Notes: generated by a model from the sequence alone, not told the origin. Positions 25,458 to 35,273 are shown, counted from the stretch's first letter. The stretch: DNA of 64,000 nucleotides from Anaerolinea thermophila (GCF_020723905.1 NZ_DYHZ01000009.1:96781-160780), one strand, 5' to 3'. A program made the numbers and translations.

Positions 25458-26372
25458 ATGCCCGTGTTATACACCACGCTGGGAACGCTTTCCGCCCCGC
25501 CGGAGGGCATCATCCTGCCCCATGAGCATATTTTTGTCGATTTGCGGCCGCTGGACACTCCCGACCACGGTCAGGCAAAGACCGAAGACGTGGTAGCCCT
25601 GATGGCGCCCGAACTGGAGCGCGCCCGCGCCGCCGGAATCGCCGTGCTGGTAGAGTGCACCCCCGAAGGCGTTGGCAGGCATGTGGAGCATGTTCTGGCG
25701 GTTTCGCAGGCAGTGAATTTTCCCATTCTGGTTCCCACCGGCATCTACCGGGAGCCGTGGGTGCCGGCGTGGGCGCATCACGCCGATGAAGGCATCCTGC
25801 AATCCTGGATGATGGGCGATCTGGAGGTTGGCGTGGGCAACACCGGTGTGCGCGCCGCCTTCATCAAGTTGAGCATGGGGGACGACGGCATCACGCCGGT
25901 GGAGCGCAAGATTCTGCGCGCCGCCGCGCGGGCAGGCGCAAAGACCGGAGCCGCCATTGGCAGTCACACCATCCGCGGGCGGGTGGTGCTGGAGCAAATG
26001 GACGAACTGGAAGCCTGCGGCTTCGACCCGCACCGCTTCATCTCCATCCATGCTCAGGCAGAACCCGATTTCTCCCTCAACCTGGAGGTAGCCCGCCGCG
26101 GTGCGTGGATCGAATACGACGGCATCGGCTGGAGCGAGGACGAGGCGTACATCCGCCGCATCCTCGACATGCTGGATGCGGGCTTCGAGTCGCAGATTCT
26201 GCTCAGCATGGATCGCGGGTGGTACGACTGCGCCCAACCCGGCGGCGGCACGCCTCATCCGTTCACCTATCTGGTGGAGGAGTTCCTGCCCAGACTGCGT
26301 ACCGCCGGGGTAGATGAAGCCACCCTGCGCCGGTTGACGGTGGACAATCCCTTCCGCGCCTTTGCCCGATAA
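25458..26372 (+). CDS. Phosphotriesterase-family metal-dependent hydrolase
   Basis: A 304-residue TIM-barrel hydrolase of the PHP/phosphotriesterase family. Metal-site elements are visible in order: the N-terminal HEHIFVD pair, the Lys of FIKLS (about residue 138, probably carbamylated), GSHTI, SIHAQAE and the Asp of LSMDRGW. Family members act as lactonases or esterases on different substrates, so no substrate is assigned. A GGAGGTGAAA site precedes the ATG. The substrate pocket segment after DRGW is Pro/Gly-rich. Confidence 0.83.
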   Translation: MPVLYTTLGTLSAPPEGIILPHEHIFVDLRPLDTPDHGQAKTEDVVALMAPELERARAAGIAVLVECTPEGVGRHVEHVLAVSQAVNFPILVPTGIYREPWVPAWAHHADEGILQSWMMGDLEVGVGNTGVRAAFIKLSMGDDGITPVERKILRAAARAGAKTGAAIGSHTIRGRVVLEQMDELEACGFDPHRFISIHAQAEPDFSLNLEVARRGAWIEYDGIGWSEDEAYIRRILDMLDAGFESQILLSMDRGWYDCAQPGGGTPHPFTYLVEEFLPRLRTAGVDEATLRRLTVDNPFRAFAR

Positions 26373-26483
26373 GCCCTGCGCCAGCAAGGCATTCCGGCAA
26401 ACCAGCCGGTTGTGCACAGGGCTCCTCCTTGCGAATCAATACGCTCCCGATGGATCAATTAAATGAAAACCCATTGGGAGCGT
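26372..26483. other. Two nested inverted repeats between convergent genes
   Basis: AGCCCTG (26372) pairs with CAGGGCT (26417) around a CCGGC/GCCGG hairpin. A second repeat pairs ACGCTCCCGATGG (26441) with CCATTGGGAGCGT (26471), 13 bp with one G-T pair and a 17-base loop. The first may help end the phosphotriesterase transcript. Neither has a U-tract. Confidence 0.5.
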
Positions 26484-26594
26484 GGTTTATGGCTCTCTTC
26501 ACCTTGAACATCAGCCTTCACCGCTCATCCGGCAACGTTTCAGAAAAGCGTAGAGGGCGTTTTCCTGAGTCAAAAAACCGGGGTCTCCAAAAGG

Positions 26595-27104
26595 CTAAAA
26601 ATCGCGCAGTAACACCGCTTCCGGTCCGCGTTTAATTTCCCACGGATAGACAATGTATGCATCGGTGATGGCGGCGTAGTAGTCGGGGCGTAAAGTGCCG
26701 AACAGACTGCGGTAAGGGTTGAAGTGCAGGACACAGGTATAGGCAATGCCCCCGCTGGCGGTGACGCGGTTCTTCACCGCCGTCATGGTGCGTCCCGAAC
26801 CCCAAACATCATCCACCACCAGAATGCGCCGCTCGCGCAGGAGACTTTCATCGGGGAACTGTAAGAACTTGGGCCATGCCAGCAAACGCGCCCGTTCGCG
26901 CTGTTTTTCGGCTTCCAGTTCATTGGGAAAATCCACCGCGGCAATGAAGATGTCGTTCACCTTCAGGGCTTCTGCCAGCATCCCCCCGGGCACCAGCCCG
27001 CCGTGTGTGATGAGCAGAAGTGCGTGAAACTCCACTTCAAATTGAGGGATAAGATGGTCAATCAGTTGATCAACGTCGTTCCAGGTAAGAATCTCGCGGC
27101 GCAT
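26595..27104 (-). CDS. Phosphoribosyltransferase-family protein
   Basis: A 169-residue type I PRTase. The PRPP-binding motif is clear: ILVVDDVWGSGRTM near residue 95. The preceding LLLITHGGLVPGGMLAEAL loop and the C-terminal YYAAITDAYIVYPWE fit the guanine/xanthine/hypoxanthine PRTase group, where the Tyr/Trp stretch stacks on the base. Exact base specificity is not readable. It is a single gene convergent with the phosphotriesterase gene. A purine-salvage role would fit the purine operon further along, but this is inference. Confidence 0.82.
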   Translation of the reverse strand: MRREILTWNDVDQLIDHLIPQFEVEFHALLLITHGGLVPGGMLAEALKVNDIFIAAVDFPNELEAEKQRERARLLAWPKFLQFPDESLLRERRILVVDDVWGSGRTMTAVKNRVTASGGIAYTCVLHFNPYRSLFGTLRPDYYAAITDAYIVYPWEIKRGPEAVLLRDF

Positions 27105-27196
27105 GCCATCAGCCTGTCAGATAAATTCGGTTCTTCAATTATATAGCAAAAGCGGCTCAAACGAGCCTTTCTGCGAACCTTCTCTCGCAGGAAAAG

Positions 27197-27202
27197 TATA
27201 AT
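27197..27202 (+). promoter_or_regulatory. -10 element before the SDR gene
   Basis: A consensus TATAAT lies 58 bp before the start codon. No clear -35 is visible. Confidence 0.4.
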
Positions 27203-27260
27203 GAAAAAGGAAACCACAGGGTCAGGGGAGCCACCCCCCTGTCGGTAGCGGGAGGAACCC

Positions 27261-28091
27261 ATGAGCGAACTGCATCCGTATGCGCTGTTTTCCCTGCAGG
27301 AGAAGGTTGCGGTGATTACCGGCGGAGCGGGCGGGCTGGGAAGCGCCATGGTGCGGGTACTGGCGCGCGCCGGCGCCCGGGTAATCATCCTCAACCGTAC
27401 GCTGGAGAAAGCCGAGCGTCTTGCCAGAGACGTGCGCAAAGAAGGCGGCAAGGCACTGGCGCTGCGCTGTGACGCGCTGCGCCCCGAAGTGCTGCGGGTG
27501 GCGCGCCAGCGCATTGTGGAGACCTTCGGGCGGGTGGATATCCTCATCAACGCCGTCGGGGGTAACCGCCCTGCCGCCACCACCGCCCCCGATCAGCCCT
27601 TCTTCCGCCTCTCGCCTGCGGCGATGAAAGCCGTCCTTGACCTGAACCTGCTGGGCACCATTTACCCCTGTCAGGTGTTCGGCGAACGTATGGCAGAACA
27701 GGGAAGCGGGGTCATCCTCAACATCACCTCGATGGCGGCGCTGCGTCCGCTGACCCGCGTGGTGGCATATTCTGCCGCCAAAGCCGCGGTGGCAAACTTC
27801 ACCCAGTGGCTGGCTGTGACCATGGCGCGGGAGTACTCCCCCGCCATCCGCGTCAATGCGCTGGCACCGGGCTTTTTCGTCACCGGGCAGAACCGCTTTC
27901 TGCTGGTAGACGAAAACGGCGAACCCACCCCGCGCGGCAGGGATGTGCTGGCGCACACCCCCATGGGACGCTTTGGCGAACCGGAAGACCTCGCCGGAGC
28001 GGTGCTCTTTCTCGTCTCCGATGCCTCGCGCTTCGTCACCGGCACAGTGGTGACGGTAGATGGGGGCTTCAGCGCTTTCGCCGGAGTGTAA
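27261..28091 (+). CDS. Short-chain dehydrogenase (D-mannonate oxidoreductase-like)
   Basis: A 276-residue classical SDR. Motifs are the cofactor loop TGGAGGLGSAM, NAVGG near residue 100, the catalytic Ser of ITSMAAL, the Y-x-x-x-K of AYSAAKAAV, and the C-terminal TVVTVDGGFSAFAGV. The insertion containing NRFLLVDENGEPTPRG and HTPMGRFGEPEDLAGA resembles SDR-type mannonate/fructuronate reductases, which suggests a sugar-acid substrate. A GGGAGGAACCC site precedes the ATG. gnd follows at 46 bp. Confidence 0.82.
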   Translation: MSELHPYALFSLQEKVAVITGGAGGLGSAMVRVLARAGARVIILNRTLEKAERLARDVRKEGGKALALRCDALRPEVLRVARQRIVETFGRVDILINAVGGNRPAATTAPDQPFFRLSPAAMKAVLDLNLLGTIYPCQVFGERMAEQGSGVILNITSMAALRPLTRVVAYSAAKAAVANFTQWLAVTMAREYSPAIRVNALAPGFFVTGQNRFLLVDENGEPTPRGRDVLAHTPMGRFGEPEDLAGAVLFLVSDASRFVTGTVVTVDGGFSAFAGV

Positions 28092-28097
28092 AACGGG

Positions 28098-28103
28098 TAT
28101 AAT
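28098..28103 (+). promoter_or_regulatory. -10 element before gnd
   Basis: A consensus TATAAT lies 34 bp before the gnd start and 6 bp after the SDR stop codon. The -35 region would lie within the SDR gene and is weak. Confidence 0.4.
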
Positions 28104-28137
28104 CAACCCGAAAAGAAAGTACACTGGGAGGCTGTAT

Positions 28138-29550
28138 ATGACTCTGGCAAATATTGGTGTGATTGGACTGGGCGTGATGGGACGCAACCTTGTGCTGAAC
28201 ATGGAGCGCAACGGTTTCACCGTGGCAGTCTTTAACAAAACCACTTCCAGAATGCACGAGTTCCTTCAGGGCGATGCCGCCGGTAAGCGCATTGTGGGGT
28301 ATGAAACCATTGCCGACCTGGTGAAAGGGCTGGAGCGCCCGCGGCGCATCCTGCTGATGGTGACGGCAGGTGCGCCGGTGGACGCCATGATTGCCGAACT
28401 CAAACCCCTGCTCGAACCCGGCGATATCCTCATTGACGGAGGCAACTCCTACTTTCTGGATACCGAACGGCGCAGCCGCGAACTGGAGTCCAGCGGATTG
28501 TGGTTTGTGGGCATGGGCGTCTCCGGCGGCGAAGAGGGCGCCCTGTGGGGACCCTCCATCATGCCCGGCGGATCGGCAGAAGCCTGGCAAGCCCTGGCAC
28601 CCATCCTGCAAGCCATCGCCGCCCGCGCCGAAGACGGCGCGCCCTGCGTGACGCACATCGGTCCCGGCGGGGCAGGACACTATGTGAAAATGGTGCACAA
28701 CGGCATCGAATACGCCGACATGCAGTTGATTGCCGAAATTTACGACCTGCTCTCACGCGGGGCTGGCATGAGCGCTGACGAACTGGCGGATGTATTTGCG
28801 GCATGGAATGAGGGCGAACTCAAGTCCTATCTCATCGAAATCACCTCCCACGTCCTGCGCCGCAAGGATGAATGGACCGGCAAGCCGCTGGTGGATGTCA
28901 TCCTCGATGAAGCCCAGCAGAAAGGCACCGGCAAGTGGACGGGGCAGAACGCGCTGGATCTGGGGGCGCCGGTTCCCACCATTCAGGCGGCTGTAGAAAG
29001 CCGCTCGCTTTCGGCAATGAAGGAACGGCGCGTGCTTGCCAGCCGCGTGTTGGGCGGACCCAGACCCATGTACCAGGGCGAGACCCAGCCGCTGGTGGAA
29101 GCCGCCCGGCAAGCCCTGTACGCCGCCAAAGTGATCGCCTATGCGCAAGGCTTTGAATTAATGAGCATTGCCTCACAGGAATATCACTACAACCTGCAAC
29201 TGGCGGAACTGGCGCGCATCTGGCGGGCAGGGTGCATCATCCGCGCGGCACTGCTGGAGGAAATCACCTCCGCCTACCGGCGCGATCCGGCGCTTCCCAA
29301 CCTGTTGCTCGATCCGGCATTTGCTCAAGCCGTTGCCGAACGGCAAACTAACTGGCGCTGGTTGATGCAAACCGCCATCGGCATGGGCATTCCCACTCTG
29401 GCGCTCTCCAGCGCACTGGCGTACTACGACGCTTACCGCAGTGAACGGTTGCCCGCCAACCTGATTCAGGCACAGCGGGATTACTTCGGAGCGCACACCT
29501 ACCGGCGCATTGACCGCGAAGGCGTCTTCCACACCCGCTGGAACGAGTAA
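28138..29550 (+). CDS. gnd: 6-phosphogluconate dehydrogenase, decarboxylating
   Basis: A 470-residue enzyme of the oxidative pentose-phosphate pathway producing ribulose-5-phosphate and reduced cofactor. The N-terminal GLGVMGRNL cofactor loop, GVSGGEEGALWGPSIMPGG (substrate loop, split at G-P-S), GPGGAGHYVKMVHNGIEY with the catalytic Lys, and the C-terminal FGAHTYRRIDREG are all conserved. The length is that of the long, homodimeric form. The ATG of MTLANIG has a GGGAGG site; the in-frame extension upstream covers the promoter. Confidence 0.95.
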   Translation: MTLANIGVIGLGVMGRNLVLNMERNGFTVAVFNKTTSRMHEFLQGDAAGKRIVGYETIADLVKGLERPRRILLMVTAGAPVDAMIAELKPLLEPGDILIDGGNSYFLDTERRSRELESSGLWFVGMGVSGGEEGALWGPSIMPGGSAEAWQALAPILQAIAARAEDGAPCVTHIGPGGAGHYVKMVHNGIEYADMQLIAEIYDLLSRGAGMSADELADVFAAWNEGELKSYLIEITSHVLRRKDEWTGKPLVDVILDEAQQKGTGKWTGQNALDLGAPVPTIQAAVESRSLSAMKERRVLASRVLGGPRPMYQGETQPLVEAARQALYAAKVIAYAQGFELMSIASQEYHYNLQLAELARIWRAGCIIRAALLEEITSAYRRDPALPNLLLDPAFAQAVAERQTNWRWLMQTAIGMGIPTLALSSALAYYDAYRSERLPANLIQAQRDYFGAHTYRRIDREGVFHTRWNE

Positions 29551-29614
29551 GCCATTCTCCACAGAATCCACGCAGGGTGGGGTGGCTTCAGAAGAATGAA
29601 GGTCCCGTTAAACC

Positions 29615-29648
29615 AGCAGCACACCCGCAAAGGTGTGCTGTTTTGTTT
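29615..29648 (+). terminator. Terminator after gnd
   Basis: CAGCACACC and GGTGTGCTG form a 9-bp stem around CGCAAA, followed by TTTTGTTT, 65 bp after the gnd stop. Confidence 0.85.
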
Positions 29649-29668
29649 CATTCAGATTTCACCCCTCC

Positions 29669-30853
29669 TCAGGCAGAGGGTTCTGCATCCTCCGAAGGGA
29701 GCAAGCCCAGTTTGCGGGCTTCCTCAAACGAGAGCGAATCGGGGTTGACCTTTACTTCGCCCTTTTCTTCCACCACCGCATCCCAGAACGAATCGGCATC
29801 CACCGGTGGGAGCACCTCTTCGGGTTTGGCAAGCAGTTCTTCCAGTCCTTTCAAATCCACCGGCGCTTCTTCCCCCAGCACCTCTTCCATGGGCATTTCC
29901 AGACCCGGCATACCTGCAGGCGCAGGCGCTTCCTCCAGAGGCGGGGTCAGCACACTGGTAACGGGCTTGACCAGAATTCCCATGCGCTCCAGCGTCTGGG
30001 CAATCTGCGTCTGCGCGGCAAGAATTTCCTCCACTGCCAGCGCCAGCCTGAGCGTGCCAGCGCCATTGCGCAGGTACACCACCAGCGTAAAGCGCCCGAT
30101 CGGCGCCGCCGCCACCTGAAACTGCGCCCCCTGCACAAAGAGGGCATTGGCGGCATGACCATCCAGCACCTGCCTGCCCAGTTTCTCCACGGCATTGACC
30201 GCCGCCAGCACTGCCGGGATGATGTGTTCCTCCGGTTGCGGGGGCATCCAGTCGCCCGCGCGGGCAGTGGCATGCCCGGCATCATCCAGCAGAACCACCG
30301 AGTAGGCGCCCAGCGAGCCGCGCAGGTTTGCCAGAACCTCCGAGAGAGATGGAGATGGGGCTTCAGGTACTTCCACCTCCGGCAGAGGAATTTGTTCTGC
30401 GGGGGGCAGTTCACCGCTTTTCGCCTTGCGCGGAGTGGTCTTGCGTTCTTTTGCCGCAGGCAGAGCGGATGCCGGGGATTTCTCTCCAACAACCTCCTCC
30501 ACGGCGCTCAGCAAATCGGCAATGCTGATGGGCTTGGAGAGCAAACGCGCCGCCCCCACTTCAGCGCTCATGCGCTTGAGTTCTTCGTCCGGGCTTAAGC
30601 CGGTAATCATGATCACCTGCATGTCCGGCTGGCGGGCGCGCACCCGCCGCACCAGATCAAACCCCGACATGCCCGGCAGGCGGATATCCACAATCATCAA
30701 ATCCACTGCCATGGTGGACGTTTCCAGCATGGCTTCCTCGGCGGATGGCGCATACACCACCGGAACCCCCCTGTACGCCGAACGCAAGGCTTCCTGCACC
30801 ATTCTGCCCACATCGCGGGCGTCATCCACAACCAGGATGCGTCTCACTGTCAT
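29669..30853 (-). CDS. Response regulator receiver fused to a roadblock/LC7-like domain
   Basis: A 394-residue protein. Residues 1-122 are a CheY-like receiver with the phosphorylation Asp in LMIVDIRLPG, Thr in MITG and the Lys of LSKPIS. After a Pro/Lys linker, residues about 165-290 have the mixed alpha/beta pattern of the roadblock/LC7 family (AYSVVLLDDAGHATARAG, then FTLVVYLRNGAGTLRLAL). These domains often act with small GTPases of the MglA type. A Pro/Glu-rich tail ends the protein. There is no DNA-binding domain and no histidine kinase nearby. Confidence 0.8.
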   Translation of the reverse strand: MTVRRILVVDDARDVGRMVQEALRSAYRGVPVVYAPSAEEAMLETSTMAVDLMIVDIRLPGMSGFDLVRRVRARQPDMQVIMITGLSPDEELKRMSAEVGAARLLSKPISIADLLSAVEEVVGEKSPASALPAAKERKTTPRKAKSGELPPAEQIPLPEVEVPEAPSPSLSEVLANLRGSLGAYSVVLLDDAGHATARAGDWMPPQPEEHIIPAVLAAVNAVEKLGRQVLDGHAANALFVQGAQFQVAAAPIGRFTLVVYLRNGAGTLRLALAVEEILAAQTQIAQTLERMGILVKPVTSVLTPPLEEAPAPAGMPGLEMPMEEVLGEEAPVDLKGLEELLAKPEEVLPPVDADSFWDAVVEEKGEVKVNPDSLSFEEARKLGLLPSEDAEPSA

Positions 30854-30930
30854 GCCATTCCCTCCGAAAGTCTTCTTTATTGTATATCAATTTCGTTGCA
30901 ATCCACTTTGCAAAAGTGTGAGGGACGGTT

Positions 30931-30967
30931 TAAAAGCACAGAGAGCGCCCGGTAGCGCTCTCTGTGC
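30931..30967 (-). terminator. Terminator of the peptide-transporter operon
   Basis: GCACAGAGAGCGC and GCGCTCTCTGTGC form a perfect 13-bp stem with a six-base loop; the minus strand then reads TTTTAAA. It lies 39 bp after the last gene of the operon. Confidence 0.8.
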
Positions 30968-31005
30968 CAGAGCAGGGTTGCCCCTGCGAAGACCGTTTAA
31001 CCGGG

Positions 31006-31992
31006 TTAGCCCACCCGCCAGCAAGCCACCCAGTGCATGGGGCTGACTTCTTTGAAGGGCGGTTCTTCCACCTTGCAGTGATCCATTGCCACCGGACAAC
31101 GCGGATTGAAGCGGCAGCCGGAAGGCGGATTGAGCGGGCTGGGCACATCGCCCTTGAGGATAATGCGCTCACGTTTAATGTTGGGATCGGGAATGGGAAT
31201 GGCGGACATCAACGCCTGCGTGTAGGGGTGCAGAGGGTTGCGGAAGAGTTCATCACGATCCGCCAGTTCCACCATCTTGCCCAGGTACATCACCGCCACA
31301 CGCTGAGAGATGTGCTCCACCACGCTCAGGTTGTGGGCAATGAACAGGTAGGTCAGACCAAATTCCTGCTGCAAATCCTTGAGGATGTTAAGCACCTGCG
31401 ATTGAATGGAGACATCCAGCGCCGAGACCGGCTCATCGCAGACAATGAACTTGGGGCGCAGTGCCAGTGCGCGGGCAATGCCAATGCGCTGACGCTGACC
31501 ACCGGAGAACTCATGCGGATAGCGGCGGGCATGGTAATCTTCCAGTCCCACCTTGCGCAGAGTGTCAATGGCAATATCAAAGCGCTCTTTGGGGTTGCCG
31601 ATGTTGTGAATCTTCAGCCCTTCCATCACCGATTCGCCGATAGGCATGCGCGGATCAAGCGAGGCATACGGATCCTGGAAGATTATCTGAATGTTGCGGC
31701 GCATGGCTTTGAGGTCGCGCCCCTTGAGTTTGAAGATGTCTGTACCCTCGTAGAACACCGATCCAGCCGTCGGTTCGGTCAGGCGAAGCATGGTGCGCCC
31801 CACGGTGGTTTTTCCGCAACCCGATTCGCCTACCAGACCCAGACACTCACCCTCTTTGATGGAAAAAGACACATCATCCACGGCTTTGACCTGCGCCACC
31901 ACGCGCTGGAACACCCCCGCGCGAACCGGGAAGTATTTCTTCAGGTTCTTGACGACGATCAAATCTTTGCTGTTCATACTTGAATTGCTCAT
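31006..31992 (-). CDS. Peptide/oligopeptide ABC transporter ATP-binding protein (OppF/DppF type)
   Basis: A 328-residue ATPase. Walker A is [11 protein letters not shown], the signature [15 protein letters not shown], Walker [14 protein letters not shown], and the C-terminal oligopeptide-family extension contains CRFNPRCP and further Cys residues, which in some members bind an iron-sulfur cluster. The ATG at 31992 is chosen because GAGG lies six bases before it; a GTG 12 bases upstream would cover that site. It is the last gene of the importer operon, 23 bp after the partner ATPase. Confidence 0.92.
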   Translation of the reverse strand: MSNSSMNSKDLIVVKNLKKYFPVRAGVFQRVVAQVKAVDDVSFSIKEGECLGLVGESGCGKTTVGRTMLRLTEPTAGSVFYEGTDIFKLKGRDLKAMRRNIQIIFQDPYASLDPRMPIGESVMEGLKIHNIGNPKERFDIAIDTLRKVGLEDYHARRYPHEFSGGQRQRIGIARALALRPKFIVCDEPVSALDVSIQSQVLNILKDLQQEFGLTYLFIAHNLSVVEHISQRVAVMYLGKMVELADRDELFRNPLHPYTQALMSAIPIPDPNIKRERIILKGDVPSPLNPPSGCRFNPRCPVAMDHCKVEEPPFKEVSPMHWVACWRVG

Positions 31993-32015
31993 CAGGCACC
32001 TCACTCCCTCTTGAT

Positions 32016-33044
32016 TCAGGCTACCGACAAAGGCGCCCGGTGGTCATCTTTATCTGCATACAGCCAGCAACGCACCTTGTGACCGGGTTTGACTTCCACC
32101 AGTTCGGGCTCGTCGCGGGTGCAAATTTCCAGTCCGTACTGCTCGCGCAGGCGGCAACGCGGGGCAAAACGGCAGCCCGGTGGCAGGTTAATCAGGTTTG
32201 GCACGCTCCCCGGAATCACCTCCAGCCGGTCGGTCACCTTGCCCAGAATGGGGATGGAAGCGATCAAGCCTTTGGTGTAGGGGTGCAGGGGGTTTTCGAA
32301 GAGTTCTTTGACGCTGGCTTCTTCCACAATGCGCCCGGCATACATCACCGCTACCCGGTGCGCCATCTCGGCAATGATGCCCAGGTCGTGGGTGATCAAA
32401 ATCACCGAGGTGCCCAGTTTCTCGCGCATTTCCTGAATCAGGTCGAGGATTTGCGCCTGAATGGTCACATCCAGCGCGGTAGTGGGTTCATCGGCGATAA
32501 GCAGTTCGGGAGACAGCGCCAGCGCCATGGCAATCATCACACGCTGAGCCTGTCCACCGGACATCTCATGCGGGAAGGCTTTGGCTTTGCGTGCCGGGTC
32601 AGGGATACCCACCATGGCGAGAAGTTCCACGGCGCGGTTCCAGGCAGCTTCCTTGCCCATATTCTGGTGGATCATCAGCACTTCCGCCACCTGATCACCC
32701 ACGGTAAAGACCGGATTCAGGCTGGACTGCGGCTGCTGGAAGATCATGGACATACGGTTGCCGCGCATCTTGACCATTTCGGACTCGGGCAGTTTGAGCA
32801 AGTCCTGACCGGCAAAGTAAATTTCGCCATCCACCACCTTGCCAGGCACACCCAGCAGGCGCATGATGGAGAGCGAGGTCACGCTTTTGCCACAACCCGA
32901 TTCGCCAACCAGACCCAGTACCTCACCCTGATTGACGTGGAAATCCACGCCATCTACGGCTTTGACCACGCCGTCTTCGGTGAAGAAGTAGGTCTTGAGG
33001 TTTTTGACCTCGAGCAAAGGTTTATTTTGAGTGGATTCGTTCAC
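32016..33044 (-). CDS. Peptide/oligopeptide ABC transporter ATP-binding protein (OppD/DppD type)
   Basis: A 342-residue ATPase partner of the downstream OppF-type subunit. Walker A is [11 protein letters not shown], the signature [15 protein letters not shown], and Walker [14 protein letters not shown]. The C-terminal extension has [12 protein letters not shown]. The start is a GTG with GGAGGAGC upstream. Together the two ATPases power a nickel/peptide/opine-type importer. Confidence 0.92.
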   Translation of the reverse strand: MNESTQNKPLLEVKNLKTYFFTEDGVVKAVDGVDFHVNQGEVLGLVGESGCGKSVTSLSIMRLLGVPGKVVDGEIYFAGQDLLKLPESEMVKMRGNRMSMIFQQPQSSLNPVFTVGDQVAEVLMIHQNMGKEAAWNRAVELLAMVGIPDPARKAKAFPHEMSGGQAQRVMIAMALALSPELLIADEPTTALDVTIQAQILDLIQEMREKLGTSVILITHDLGIIAEMAHRVAVMYAGRIVEEASVKELFENPLHPYTKGLIASIPILGKVTDRLEVIPGSVPNLINLPPGCRFAPRCRLREQYGLEICTRDEPELVEVKPGHKVRCWLYADKDDHRAPLSVA

Positions 33045-33069
33045 GGTACTGCTCCTCCAACGGGTGGTT

Positions 33070-34059
33070 TTATTGTTTCAGGCGCGGATCCAGCGCATCC
33101 CGCAAGCCATCGCCGATATAGTTGAACGCCAGCGAGCACAGGAAGATGGGCAGACCGGGAATCAGCGGAAGCCACGGGCGGTCGTACATGTAAGTCTGCG
33201 TGGCAGAAAGCATATTTCCCCAGGTGGGAATGGGATCCTGAATACCGAAGCCCAGGAAAGACAGCGAAGCCTCCGCCACGATATAACCCGCCAGAGCCAG
33301 CGAGGCATCCACGATGATGGGCGCCAGCGCGTTGGGAATCATGTGCACAAAGATGATGCGCGCGTTGGAAGCCCCCAGTGAACGCGCCGCCTCCACAAAG
33401 GTCTGTTCCCGCAGGGTGAGGATCATGCCGCGCATTAACTGCGCCGCAGTCAGCCAGCCCAGACCTGCCAGCACGATGACAATAAGCACCGCCTGACGGG
33501 CATCGCTGGGACGCAAAAGCATGACTTTGCCCAGTACATTCAACACTGCATCCGGAATGGGAATAAGATCCGGGTTGCGGATGAGCATCGAAGAAACGAT
33601 GAGCAGAAGCGGCAAACTGGGGATGGTGAGCAGGAACTCCACAAAGCGCATTAAGACCGAGTCGATCCAACCGCCGTAGAAACCGGCAATGGAACCGACA
33701 ATGATTCCGATGAGTTCAGAAACCAGCACCGAGAGCACCGCCACGGTGAGAGAGATGCGCCCGGCGTAGAGCAGACGAGAAAAGTAATCGCGCCCGATGT
33801 TATCCGTGCCAAGCAGATGCAGTTTCCCATCCACTGTGGTTCCGGGAGCCACAAAGCGGGCATTCACATCCACCTCATCCGGCTCAAAGGGGGCAATCTG
33901 CTGAGCAAAGACCGATATTACGAAGATAAAAATCATCACCCCCAGCGAAACCATGGCTAAATGGTGCTTTCGGAAACGCCGCATGACAATGGCAAAAGGA
34001 GTTTCCTCTTTGACCGTGCGCATCGATTCGGAACTGACTGTTGCTGCTTTCGTAGCCAT
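33070..34059 (-). CDS. Peptide-type ABC transporter permease (OppC/DppC type)
   Basis: A 329-residue inner-membrane subunit with six predicted helices. The N-terminus has the OppC_N pattern (FAIVMRRFRKHHLAM followed by a helix). The coupling-helix motif that contacts the ATPase is EAARSLGASNARIIFVHMIPNA (split at A-S-N). AEASLSFLGFGIQDPIPTWG is the usual C-terminal signature (split at G-F-G). AGGAGG precedes the ATG. It is 14 bp after the OppB-type gene. Confidence 0.92.
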   Translation of the reverse strand: MATKAATVSSESMRTVKEETPFAIVMRRFRKHHLAMVSLGVMIFIFVISVFAQQIAPFEPDEVDVNARFVAPGTTVDGKLHLLGTDNIGRDYFSRLLYAGRISLTVAVLSVLVSELIGIIVGSIAGFYGGWIDSVLMRFVEFLLTIPSLPLLLIVSSMLIRNPDLIPIPDAVLNVLGKVMLLRPSDARQAVLIVIVLAGLGWLTAAQLMRGMILTLREQTFVEAARSLGASNARIIFVHMIPNALAPIIVDASLALAGYIVAEASLSFLGFGIQDPIPTWGNMLSATQTYMYDRPWLPLIPGLPIFLCSLAFNYIGDGLRDALDPRLKQ

Positions 34060-34073
34060 TTTCGGGTTTCCTC

Positions 34074-35273
34074 CTACGAGAATCGGATGCGCGGGTCAAC
34101 AATGGTGTAGAGGATGTCGCGCAGTAAGGTCGCGATGACCGTCAACACCGCTGTCAGGAAGAGGATCGCCATGGCGGTCGGGTAGTCCGAGTCCCCCAGC
34201 GCGAGGAAGTACAGACGCCCCATACCGGGCCAGGAGAAAATCGTCTCGGTGATGATGGCACCTCCGATCAACCCCGGCAGGGTAAAGACCACAATGGTTA
34301 CAAAGGGGATCAAGCCATTGCGCAGGGCGTGCTTCATAATCACCACCCGTTCGACCAACCCTTTGGCGCGGGCTGTGCGCACGTAATCCTGGCGCAACAC
34401 TTCCAGCATGCTTCCGCGGATGAAACGGCTCCACCCGGCAATGCTGACGATGGTCAGCACAAACACCGGCAGAACCAGATGCAACCCCTGATCCAGCCCG
34501 GAACCGGCTTTCACCGTACCCAGCAGGGGGATGGTGTAATCGCGCACAGCAGTAGCGCTCCCCGCAGGCAGGTAAAACCACCCCAGACGATTGGGCACAA
34601 TGGAGAAGATCATGATGGAGAGGATGCCGAAGAAGAAGGTCGGCATGGCAGACCCCATGAACGCCAGCGAGGTGAAGATGTAATCAAAGCGGCTGTACTG
34701 CTTGACCGCCGAATACACCCCCAGCGGCAGACCAATCACCAGCGCCAGCAGGGTGGAAATGCCCATCAGTTTGACTGTATTGGGGATGCGGCTCACCAGC
34801 AAATCCACCACCGGGCGATCGCGGTTTAACCGCCACGAATTGCCAAAATCGCCGCGCAGGACGCCTTTGCTCACGCGACGCCCTTCCAGGTCCTTCAAGT
34901 ACACGTACTCTTTACACCCAATGGTGCGCACACTGAAGTTGCCTTTGGCGTCCTGGAAGGTCGCCTGAATCTCTTTGTAACACCCCACAGGTACATTGGC
35001 AAAGAGTTCCTGTCCGAAGATTTTGACCGGACCGCTGGGGAAGCCAATCAACCAGCGGCTGAAGCGCACCGGCAGGTAAAGATCGAGTTCAAAGTAAGCC
35101 CGGATGCGCGCAAAATCTTCCTCGGTAATACGAAAACGACTGTTCTGTTGCATTTGTCGCAAACCGGTAAGCGGCCCGCCTGGAGCAAGGTTGAGCAGTG
35201 CGTAGGAGGCTGCCGCCGAAACCAGAATCACGATGATCATCTGGAACAGCCGGCGGATCAGGTATGAGGTCAT
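34074..35273 (-). CDS. Peptide-type ABC transporter permease (OppB/DppB type) with large external insertion
   Basis: A 399-residue inner-membrane subunit. The first helix (YLIRRLFQMIIVILV) and coupling-helix motif (DYVRTARAKGLVERVVIMKHALRN, split at K-G-L) are standard, as is ITETIFSWPGMGRL. Between the first and second helices lies an extracytoplasmic segment of about 130 residues (35-165). It has two Cys residues and is longer than in typical DppB. It may contact the unusual binding protein encoded next to it. GGGGAG precedes the ATG. Confidence 0.9.
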   Translation of the reverse strand: MTSYLIRRLFQMIIVILVSAAASYALLNLAPGGPLTGLRQMQQNSRFRITEEDFARIRAYFELDLYLPVRFSRWLIGFPSGPVKIFGQELFANVPVGCYKEIQATFQDAKGNFSVRTIGCKEYVYLKDLEGRRVSKGVLRGDFGNSWRLNRDRPVVDLLVSRIPNTVKLMGISTLLALVIGLPLGVYSAVKQYSRFDYIFTSLAFMGSAMPTFFFGILSIMIFSIVPNRLGWFYLPAGSATAVRDYTIPLLGTVKAGSGLDQGLHLVLPVFVLTIVSIAGWSRFIRGSMLEVLRQDYVRTARAKGLVERVVIMKHALRNGLIPFVTIVVFTLPGLIGGAIITETIFSWPGMGRLYFLALGDSDYPTAMAILFLTAVLTVIATLLRDILYTIVDPRIRFS

